From Gemmatimonadota bacterium (GTDB lineage Bacteria > Gemmatimonadota > Gemmatimonadetes > Gemmatimonadales > Gemmatimonadaceae): a stretch of DNA of 40,662 bases. Location of the stretch: NCBI GenBank assembly GCA_003152485.1, contig PMAE01000032.1:557-41218 (forward strand), read 5' to 3'. Below the pieces are notes generated by a model. The model had not been told where the DNA came from, searched no databases, and saw only the letters and a list, made by a program, of their open reading frames with translations. The translations under genes were made by a program, and so were the position numbers. How positions within the stretch are numbered: position 1 is the stretch's first letter; each line of letters starts with the position of its first letter. Shown here one piece after another: positions 15,723 through 21,995 of the stretch.

Positions 15723-15923
15723 ATGATTGCGCGTCGCCTCGCCCTACCCGTCGTCCACAGTGCTGTGCTCGTCGCCGGTGGCGTTCTCGTCGCCTTGGCG
15801 GCGGCGTGCGCGTCCCCGACCGCTCCGACAGGAGACAACGCGACTATTTCGGCTGTACGCACCGCGACCATGCCGACCGTACACAATGAGTGTGGGGTGA
15901 GTGCCGGCAGCGACCAGTGCTAG
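15723..15923 (+). CDS. Small putative lipoprotein with C-terminal cysteine pair
   Basis: A 66-residue product with a basic start (MIARRLA), a hydrophobic stretch (residues about 9-28) and a lipobox-like LAAAC at residue 29, then a short mature part ending NECGVSAGSDQC. AGGGAG lies 7-12 bases before the ATG (15711-15716), a good ribosome binding site. Two cysteines in the last ten residues could form a disulfide. No family is recognised. A lasso precursor is not supported, as there is no YxxP...G...T leader. It lies between two regulators and is read from the plus strand. Confidence 0.6.
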   Translation: MIARRLALPVVHSAVLVAGGVLVALAAACASPTAPTGDNATISAVRTATMPTVHNECGVSAGSDQC

Positions 15924-15989
15924 CGGTGTGGTCAGAATATCGGCTCGTGCGTGAGTGAAGCGTCATCGCGTACGGGGCCTCGGGCGTTG

Positions 15990-17432
15990 TCATTCGCTCG
16001 ACGCTCCTGCGCGACGGCGAGCGCGACGCACCACGCGCGTGATGCGTTCGACGGACGGTGAGAGTACTGGAGGGGTGGGTGGCACAAACCACTCGGCGAC
16101 GGGTCGTCCGGTCCGTAGGGCGGCGATGGCTTCGTCGGTCCGGATGGCGACCTGATTGACGCGGTGGAGTGCGGCGAGGGCGAGCGCGCGTTCAAATGCT
16201 TCAGCGGCGGCCGTGGGCCGTCCAAAGCGTGCCTCTCCTTGCCCCTCGTAGAGAGCAAAATTGGCGGCGACTTCCGCGGGGAGGGTGCCGGCCTGCGCGG
16301 CTTCGCGCAGCATCGGTCGGTACAACTCGAACAGGTCCTCTCGGTTTGCGAGCACGGCCAGTTCGAGCAAATTAGTGGCGGCGATGAGCCGGATCTCACG
16401 TCGCCGCGCGTTCGCGTAGAGTGGGAGCAGCGCCTCGCGCGCGACATCTCGGAGGCCCATTTCGGCGAAGTTTCGGGCCAGATCGACCCACACCCGTTCT
16501 CGCCGAGCGACGTCACGATAGCCGCGCCACGCGGCGAAGTATTGTTCTGCGGCAAAGTTGAAATCGTGCTGCATCGTGGCGACGACGGCACGGTCGTGTC
16601 GTGCGAAAGCGAGGACGTCCGCGTGGTCGCGTCCACCAGACCCATCTCCCAGCTCTTGGCGTGGTGCTGTCTCCGGACGAGCGAGGTCGGTGCGGCGGGC
16701 GGTCTCCGCGTCGCAGATGATTGCGTCGAGGGCGGCGGCGGCGGCTGGCAGGTTCCCCACATGCATGAGGATCTTGGCTTCCGCGATCCGGATGAGGCGC
16801 TCCGCGTCGTCGTCGTGGAGTGCGCGGGCGGCGGCCCGGCCTGCGACGTAGGCGGCGGACGCGCCGTCGAGGTCACCCATCATCCGGAGCGAGCGGCCGA
16901 GTCGGTCGTATGCGAGGGGGACGTACCGCGGGATGGTGGACGCTTCGGCTTGCCGCGGGGAGCCGGCGAGTCGTAGGACCGTGCGATAGAGATCGGCGGC
17001 GAGCGGCCATCGCGAATCGGCATGGAGGGCGTGGCCGTACTCGAGCGCATGGCGTGGGAGGTCATCGGGCACCGCGGCGGTAACGGATCGTAGGAGCTCA
17101 TGCAGCGCATGGGCGACCGCGTGGTGCGCATCGACCTCTCCGACGGCGTGGGAGGCGGCCGCGATCAGGTCGGCGGTGAAATCGGCTGGGAGGCTGGTTG
17201 GCCGCAGCGGATCGTGACCGACATCCTCGGAATCCTCGACCCGCGCGGCGCGTCGATCGATCAATCGCAGCGTGACGAGCCCGGCGACGGTCGCTCGCCA
17301 CTCGGCGCCGCCCTCGTGTCCTTCGAGGGTTGCCAGCGCGGCGAAGAATGGTGCGTGGAGCAGCGCGGAGAGTGCGTCCTCACTCGCCGCGTCGCCGGAC
17401 CGGGTCGGGTCGGGGGTGTCGCGCGGAAGCAT
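15990..17432 (-). CDS. Helical-repeat (TPR-like) protein of unknown function
   Basis: About 480 residues, almost entirely amphipathic helices. From about residue 120 on there are tandem 30-40 residue units with TPR-like spacing, such as ALEYGHALHADSRWPLAADL, LAYDRLGRSLRMMGDLDGAS and AEAKILMHVGNLPAAAAALD. No signal peptide or enzymatic motif is visible. ATG 17432 was chosen; a TTG at 17489 would add 19 residues. It is divergent from the regulator at 17636, with which it shares the 17433-17635 gap. Related helical-repeat proteins in such settings may gather signals for transcription factors, but no function can be stated. Confidence 0.7.
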   Translation of the reverse strand: MLPRDTPDPTRSGDAASEDALSALLHAPFFAALATLEGHEGGAEWRATVAGLVTLRLIDRRAARVEDSEDVGHDPLRPTSLPADFTADLIAAASHAVGEVDAHHAVAHALHELLRSVTAAVPDDLPRHALEYGHALHADSRWPLAADLYRTVLRLAGSPRQAEASTIPRYVPLAYDRLGRSLRMMGDLDGASAAYVAGRAAARALHDDDAERLIRIAEAKILMHVGNLPAAAAALDAIICDAETARRTDLARPETAPRQELGDGSGGRDHADVLAFARHDRAVVATMQHDFNFAAEQYFAAWRGYRDVARRERVWVDLARNFAEMGLRDVAREALLPLYANARRREIRLIAATNLLELAVLANREDLFELYRPMLREAAQAGTLPAEVAANFALYEGQGEARFGRPTAAAEAFERALALAALHRVNQVAIRTDEAIAALRTGRPVAEWFVPPTPPVLSPSVERITRVVRRARRRAGASSE

Positions 17433-17635
17433 GGTGTCCAAGGTGTCAACGACGCCATGCGGGCGAAAGGGTTGGGCGCATTGGAGCAACGGTGGCTTGA
17501 CGGGCCGCCGGGGCGGGCGTACGCTGGAGCGGCACCAGTCGGCAGAGGGGGGCAGGTGGTGATTCCAACGGACAATGGGTCAGTGCTATCGGCCGCTGTC
17601 GTCCACACCATGTGCGGTGAGCCCACCGTGGGCCT

Positions 17636-18511
17636 GTGGCAACTGGCCGGGGCGTCGTGATCGCCGCGTGGGTGACCGACCCGATCGCCAGGGCGCGGCT
17701 GACGGCCGCCGCGCGCGAGCGCCGTCCGCGCCGGACGCCGTCGGTCGGGATCCTGTGGTGCGCGACGGGCGACGCGCTGTATGCGGCGATCGCGGACGGT
17801 GGGGCGACGGCCGCGGTCATCGAGCTCGGCGACGCCAGCCCGGACGCTGACGGCGGCGTCTCGTGTGTGGAGCGAGTCACTCGGTCATTGCGCGAGGAGT
17901 ACCCGGCGGTGCCGGTGCTCGTGTACGCGCCGCTCACCGCTGCGGCGTCGCGCGCCATGTTGGGTCTGGGTCGAGCGGGAGTGGTGAACGCCATCATCGC
18001 CGGCCACGACGACCTGAGCCATACCTTCGGGCCGATCTTAGCGGCGGCGGCATCGGTGTGTGTGGCTGAGGATGCATACACGAGGCTGTCGTCAGTGGCA
18101 TCGGGTGGCGTGCGCGCGATCCTGGACTACGCGTTGCGATATGTGTGTGTGGCGCCGACGGTCGCGGACGCCGCGCGGGTGTTGCGGGTCCATCGGAAGA
18201 CATTGACCGTGTGGTGTCGGTCGAGCGGCGCCCCATCGCCTCAGGTCCTCGTGACGTGGTGCCGGTTGATCATCGCGGCGGAGCGGTTGGTCGAACGGGG
18301 CTGGTCGACGGAGCGTGTGGCGCGTGCGCTGGGTTTTGCGTCGGGGTCGGCACTGGCGAGCATGTTCAAGCGGCATCTTGGGCTGACGCGTCCGGCGCTT
18401 CGTGAACGGGGGAGTGGAGTCGTGGTGGAGATGTTGGTGCGTCGGCTGGCTGACGGGCGGAGCCGGGCGGCGGGGGTGGATCGTGGCGGCCGGCGGCTAA
18501 AGTCTGTGTGA
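17636..18511 (+). CDS. AraC-like regulator with receiver-like N-terminal domain
   Basis: Starting at GTG 17636 (GTG 17657 is an alternative), the 291-residue protein has a receiver-like N-terminal half (SVGILWCATGDALYAAIADG to PVLVYAPLTAAASRAML). The C-terminal AraC-type double HTH includes TVADAARVLRVHRKTLTVWC and STERVARALGFASGSALASM, then FKRHLGLTRPALRE. It has the same domain plan as the genes at 14656-15528 and 30309-31166, so the three probably arose by duplication. Ligand and targets are unknown. Confidence 0.72.
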   Translation: MATGRGVVIAAWVTDPIARARLTAAARERRPRRTPSVGILWCATGDALYAAIADGGATAAVIELGDASPDADGGVSCVERVTRSLREEYPAVPVLVYAPLTAAASRAMLGLGRAGVVNAIIAGHDDLSHTFGPILAAAASVCVAEDAYTRLSSVASGGVRAILDYALRYVCVAPTVADAARVLRVHRKTLTVWCRSSGAPSPQVLVTWCRLIIAAERLVERGWSTERVARALGFASGSALASMFKRHLGLTRPALRERGSGVVVEMLVRRLADGRSRAAGVDRGGRRLKSV

Positions 18512-18731
18512 GGCGGGGGGTGTGGGGTGTTCGGCGGCGAGACGGATCGGTGTCGTGGGTGGGAGATTGGGGGGGGCGGCGAGATGGGGCCGTTCGCGAA
18601 CGGCCCCCGCTGCGCTCGGCGACTGGCCTTATCGGTGGCGAGACGGATCGTGATCGTGTCAACGGTGGTGTGGCGGGGAGGGGTGGTGTCCGCGCGGCAA
18701 CAGCAGAGATGTTGGTGGGCGCGGGTGGGAG
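18512..18731. repeat. REP-like hairpin flanked by 14-bp direct repeats
   Basis: A perfect palindrome lies at 18586-18607 (GGGGCCGTTCG and its complement), followed by CCGCTGCG. A nearly identical hairpin with the same CCCCCGCTGCG tail occurs at 33262-33285. Around this copy, GGCGAGACGGATCG is repeated exactly at 18536-18549 and 18637-18650, 101 bases apart. No gene is seen. The element may act as a transcription terminator or as a REP-type palindrome. The flanking DNA contains an 8-base G run near 18570. Confidence 0.6.
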
Positions 18732-18983
18732 TCATGCGGGAGGGCGACGCGGCCGAGTGGGGCGGGGAGTGAGGAGGATACAGCGTTCGCGCGGGGCGTC
18801 GGGTTCATCGAGGTGTTGGGTGATCCAGGCGCCCATGTCGGGCCGGTCGTCGATGGGGGCGAAGGTGACGGTGCGGCGGGCGGCGCGGGCGAGGTCGGCC
18901 CATCCCCATTCTTGGCCGGGGACGAGGACGCGGAGCGTCGGGTCGAGTTTGTCGAGGGCGGCTCGGAGATCGCCGACGGTCAT
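18732..18983 (-). CDS. Small conserved-looking hypothetical protein
   Basis: The 83-residue product begins MTVGDLRAALDKLDPTLRVL and continues VPGQEWGWADLARAARRTV. The opening 'TVGDLRxAL..L.P...V' resembles short hypothetical proteins often found near phage or accessory genes. ATG 18983 was chosen. The frame stays open to a TTG at 19082, but that would place a 10-base C run (19000-19009, coding strand) inside the gene. No Shine-Dalgarno precedes 18983. No function is proposed. Confidence 0.5.
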   Translation of the reverse strand: MTVGDLRAALDKLDPTLRVLVPGQEWGWADLARAARRTVTFAPIDDRPDMGAWITQHLDEPDAPRERCILLTPRPTRPRRPPA

Positions 18984-19105
18984 GTAGGGGGCGGTGGGCG
19001 GGGGGGGGGTCCGCGGATCGCGAAGCGACAGGTGGGTTACTGATGACGCCACCGAGTGCTCGAAACCCCCGCTCTTCGGCAAAGTCGATTGCTATCCGAC
19101 GTAGG

Positions 19106-19126
19106 CACTATATAAAATGCCACTAT
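19106..19126 (+). promoter_or_regulatory. CACTATATA motif upstream of the XRE gene
   Basis: CACTATATA (19106-19114) is followed 15 bases later by CACTAT (19121-19126), within GGCACTATATAAAATGCC, whose ends GGCA/TGCC are complementary. It lies 64 bases before the XRE regulator start, where a -10 region or autoregulatory operator is expected. Confidence 0.45.
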
Positions 19127-19169
19127 CCCTATTGTCGCCACGCACCGTGGTCCCTCAGATCCTGCCGCC

Positions 19170-19583
19170 ATGTCCGCACCGCCGAACCTTCGCGCCGCTC
19201 AACCGCCGATGGCAACACGCCGTGGCAAGCCTTTTCCTTTGTCCGTCTGGTTTGGCGAGGCGATCCGAGTGTTGCGAGAGGAGCGGGGCGAGACACAGGA
19301 GGGGTTAGGGCGACAGTTGGGCGCGAAGCAGCGAGGCGGCCGAGTGTTGTGGGAGACCATTGAGAACGGGAAGGGGAACCCGACGTTGCGGACGATCGGG
19401 CGAATGGCGGCGGCGTTGGAGGTCGATTGGATGACCTTATGTCGCGCCGTCGAATCGCAGCGAGTGCGGGCAGCGACGCAGGGCAGAGAGGACGGCGGGC
19501 CGAGGAGCGATCATGGGCGCTCCCGCCGTCTGCGGGTGGGGCGTCCCAGGGCCAAGTCCGTAGTCCGGCGATCTCGCGGCTGA
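19170..19583 (+). CDS. XRE-family HTH regulator with basic C-terminal tail
   Basis: The 137-residue protein has a Cro/C1-type HTH (about residues 27-90: FGEAIRVLREERGETQEGLG to RMAAALEVDWMTL). It contains an unusual short insertion, GAKQRGGRVLWETIENGKGN, where the turn and recognition helix are normally RxxISxIENGK. The last 45 residues are Arg-rich and low in complexity. ATG 19170 was used; ATG 19209 (MATRRGK) is an alternative start. It precedes the lasso-locus sigma factor by about 280 bases and may regulate its promoter, which carries related CACTATATA sequences. Confidence 0.75.
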   Translation: MSAPPNLRAAQPPMATRRGKPFPLSVWFGEAIRVLREERGETQEGLGRQLGAKQRGGRVLWETIENGKGNPTLRTIGRMAAALEVDWMTLCRAVESQRVRAATQGREDGGPRSDHGRSRRLRVGRPRAKSVVRRSRG

Positions 19584-19867
19584 TCGGGCAGACGCGCATC
19601 CGAGAGGGACGCTCCGGTCGTGCCCCCGCATGAGCAGGCCCACTATATAGAGTGTCACCTCGCGTGAGGTGCCGCAGGAGGAAATCTCACATCCCCACTT
19701 GCACTATATATAGTGCACGCGCGACATTCGTGCTCCAATGCCATCGCGATGGAGTCACAGATGCGGCGCGTCCGCGGGAGGACGGGTTGGGGTCGTCCTT
19801 GGTGCTGACGGTCGGCTGACGCATGGATTCGACCGTGCAACCCATGCGGTTGCGCGAGTAGGGGAGC
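19584..19867 (+). promoter_or_regulatory. Promoter region of the lasso-locus sigma factor with CACTATATA palindromes
   Basis: Two AT-rich palindromes stand out. CACTATATAGAGTG (19641-19654) has one mismatch in its dyad, and TGCACTATATATAGTGCA (19700-19717) is a perfect 18-bp dyad. They are centred 61 bases apart, between the XRE gene and the sigma gene. The same core occurs before both XRE genes of the window. They are likely operators or -10 elements. No gene is seen in this gap. Confidence 0.55.
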
Positions 19868-20653
19868 GTGGGACGCCGGCGGCGTGCGCGGACGACGGGG
19901 TCGGCGCGATTGGTGGAGTTGCCGAGCCTGGTGATGGCGCGGGTGGCGCGTGCGTGGGACGCGCTAGTGGTTGAGTCGGCGCGTCGCGTGGCGGAGGATC
20001 GGGGGGACGCGAAGAGCGCTGCGGCGGCGGAGCGGGCGCTGCTCGCGCGGCTGGCGGCGGGGGACGAGCGGGCGCTGGAGAGTTTGTTTCTCGCGCATGC
20101 CGGGGCGTTGCATCGCGTCGCGTACCGGTATCTGCACTCCTCGTGGGCGGCGCGGGCGGTCGTGCAGGACGTATTCACCACCGTGTGGTGGCGTCGGTCG
20201 TCGCTGGTCGTGCGGGGGCCGATCGCAGCGTATCTCACGGCGGCGGTGCGGAATCGGGCGCGTACCGTGTTGCGGGAGGAACTGCGCCGGCGCGAGCGGG
20301 ACGCGCGGTGGGTCGAGGACGGCAGCGCCGGGAGTGGTGGAGGGGAGGGTGGGGGTGGAGGTGGAGGTGGGGGTGGGGGTGGGGGTGCGAGACCGCGGGT
20401 GGGAATGCGCGACCGTGAGGATGTGCGGTCGGTAGTGGAGGCTGCGTTGGCGGAGCTCCCGGAGCGGCAGCGGGTGGTGTTTCGGCTGCGGGTGGAGGAG
20501 CAGATGTCGAACTCGGAGGTACGGGCCGCGATCGGGGCGGTCTCGGTCAAGGCGGTGGAGCGGGTCTTTGCGCGGGCGGTTCGGGCGCTACGTGCGCGGC
20601 TGTTGCCGACAGATCCTGGGCCGGGGTCCCCGAAGCGGCGGGGCGGGCGGTAG
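19868..20653 (+). CDS. ECF RNA polymerase sigma factor with poly-glycine linker
   Basis: The 261-residue product contains sigma region 2 (about residues 57-115: ALLARLAAGDERALESLFLA, with VVQDVFTTVWWRR) and region 4 (about 185-240: ALAELPERQRVVFRLRV, then SNSEVRAAIGAVSVKAVERV). Between them lies a run of about 13 glycines (residues about 155-174). The first 50 residues are not typical and ATG 19934 may be the true start. FecR follows after 8 bases. Such FecI-type sigmas are activated through a FecR anti-sigma when an outer-membrane transducer binds its ligand; here the ligand is probably the lasso peptide (inference). Confidence 0.85.
   Translation: MGRRRRARTTGSARLVELPSLVMARVARAWDALVVESARRVAEDRGDAKSAAAAERALLARLAAGDERALESLFLAHAGALHRVAYRYLHSSWAARAVVQDVFTTVWWRRSSLVVRGPIAAYLTAAVRNRARTVLREELRRRERDARWVEDGSAGSGGGEGGGGGGGGGGGGGARPRVGMRDREDVRSVVEAALAELPERQRVVFRLRVEEQMSNSEVRAAIGAVSVKAVERVFARAVRALRARLLPTDPGPGSPKRRGGR
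20341..20387 (+). repeat. GGGGGT/GGAGGT hexamer tract coding for the sigma-factor poly-Gly linker
   Basis: A run of imperfect GGxGGT units inside the sigma gene, with three consecutive GGGGGT units near its end. Gain or loss of units keeps the frame and would change only linker length between sigma regions 2 and 4. The G-rich strand could also form a G-quadruplex. Confidence 0.6.
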
Positions 20654-20661
20654 GAGCGGAG

Positions 20662-21906
20662 GTGGCAAGCGGGGGTGCTCGGGTCGTGCGGTGTCCTGCG
20701 ATACGCGCGGGGGTGCTGGCGCTTCGGCGGCGTCTAGAGAGCGTGATATCCAGATTCGGACGCGCGCATGAGCATCGATTCGTAGCGGTCGCCATCGGAG
20801 ATGATGTGGCGGACTCGCGCGACGATCCAGGCGTGTTGCTCGACGGCTATCTCGTCGGCGAGCTCTCGGTCGAGGATCGCGCGCGGTTCGAGCGGTGGAT
20901 GACGGAGGACGACGAGCGTGTGGCGATCGTCGCCGCGTTGCGGGACCGGATCGGTCGCGGGGTGGACCCGTCGTCGCGTGGTGAGTCGGTGGATGTCGAG
21001 GCGTGGTGGGCGGAGTGTGGGCCCAAGATGCGTACCGCCGAAGGCGGCCGTATGCGAGACACGCAGGAGCTGCGGATTCGTCCTCCCGGGCCGCGAATCG
21101 GCGGAGGGTCGCTCTCGACGTCGAGCCGGTGGCGGGTGACGGCAGCGTGGTCTGGTGTGGCGGCAGCGGTGGTGTGTGCGGCATGGGGAGTGTGGGCCGC
21201 GCGTGCGGGTTCCGGTGATAAGAGTGGGGCGGTGCAGCGGGCCGAGCACGCTTACACCACTAGTCGCGGCGAACGGGCGGTCGTGACGCTCGATGGGGCG
21301 CGAGTGGTGTTGGGGCCGGAGAGTGTGTTGCGGATCGCGGGTGGTTACGGGCTCCGTGACCGCACGGTGTCGCTCGTGGGGCGTGCGTACTTCGACGTGG
21401 CGCACGATGACCGTCGGCCGTTTCGCGTGTGGGCGGGTGGGGTGGTGGCCGAGGACATTGGGACGCGGTTCGATGTCCGTGCTTATGCGGGCGACTCGAC
21501 GACGAGGTTTGTCGTGGCGGATGGCGTGGTCGCGATCCGTGCGGGTGGGGCCCGTGCGCGACCCGTTGGAGCGTCGGCACCGCCGGTGGTCGTGAGTCGA
21601 GGGATGATGGTGACGGCGGGCGCGGACGGTGTGTTGCGGGTGCGATCGGGGGTAGCGGCTGATCGGTACACATCGTGGAGTGATGGCCGGCTCCTGTTCG
21701 AGAACTCCCCGTTGGCGGATGTCGTCGCCGACCTCGGCCGGTGGTACGACCTCGATATTCGGTTGGGAGATCCTCGGCTGAAGTCGAAATCGTTGACCGC
21801 GTCGTTCGACGACGATCCGGCGGCCGCGATGCTTGTAGCGCTCGAGGGGGCACTGGATGTGCGCGCGGTGCGTGTTGGGCGTGTGGTGACGCTGTATCCG
21901 CCCTAG
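20662..21906 (+). CDS. FecR-family anti-sigma / signal-transfer protein
   Basis: Inner-membrane protein linking the TonB transducer to the ECF sigma. The frame gives 414 residues from ATG 20662, but the first 50 look non-conserved, and the cytoplasmic part probably begins near LLDGYLVGELSVEDRARFERWM. Next come a TM helix (about residues 160-180, WSGVAAAVVCAAWGVWAAR) and the periplasmic FecR domain: RAYFDVAHDDRRPFRVWAGG, EDIGTRFDVRAY and VADGVVAI. A C-terminal STN-like segment includes LRLENSP-type LLFENSPLADVVADLGRWYDLDI. It lies between the sigma and TonB receptor genes on the same strand, the normal order for such systems. Confidence 0.85.
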   Translation: MASGGARVVRCPAIRAGVLALRRRLESVISRFGRAHEHRFVAVAIGDDVADSRDDPGVLLDGYLVGELSVEDRARFERWMTEDDERVAIVAALRDRIGRGVDPSSRGESVDVEAWWAECGPKMRTAEGGRMRDTQELRIRPPGPRIGGGSLSTSSRWRVTAAWSGVAAAVVCAAWGVWAARAGSGDKSGAVQRAEHAYTTSRGERAVVTLDGARVVLGPESVLRIAGGYGLRDRTVSLVGRAYFDVAHDDRRPFRVWAGGVVAEDIGTRFDVRAYAGDSTTRFVVADGVVAIRAGGARARPVGASAPPVVVSRGMMVTAGADGVLRVRSGVAADRYTSWSDGRLLFENSPLADVVADLGRWYDLDIRLGDPRLKSKSLTASFDDDPAAAMLVALEGALDVRAVRVGRVVTLYPP

Positions 21907-21995
21907 GTCCTGACCGCGGGAGTACACCGCGGGTCTGCAATCCAATCCGAAGCGATTCTCATCCTGCAGCCACCCACAAAACGTGGGGGGGAGCT

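Noticed and set aside
15723-15923. Small ORF as another RiPP precursor
   Set aside because: It has a lipobox signal peptide and no leader motif; it fits a lipoprotein better.
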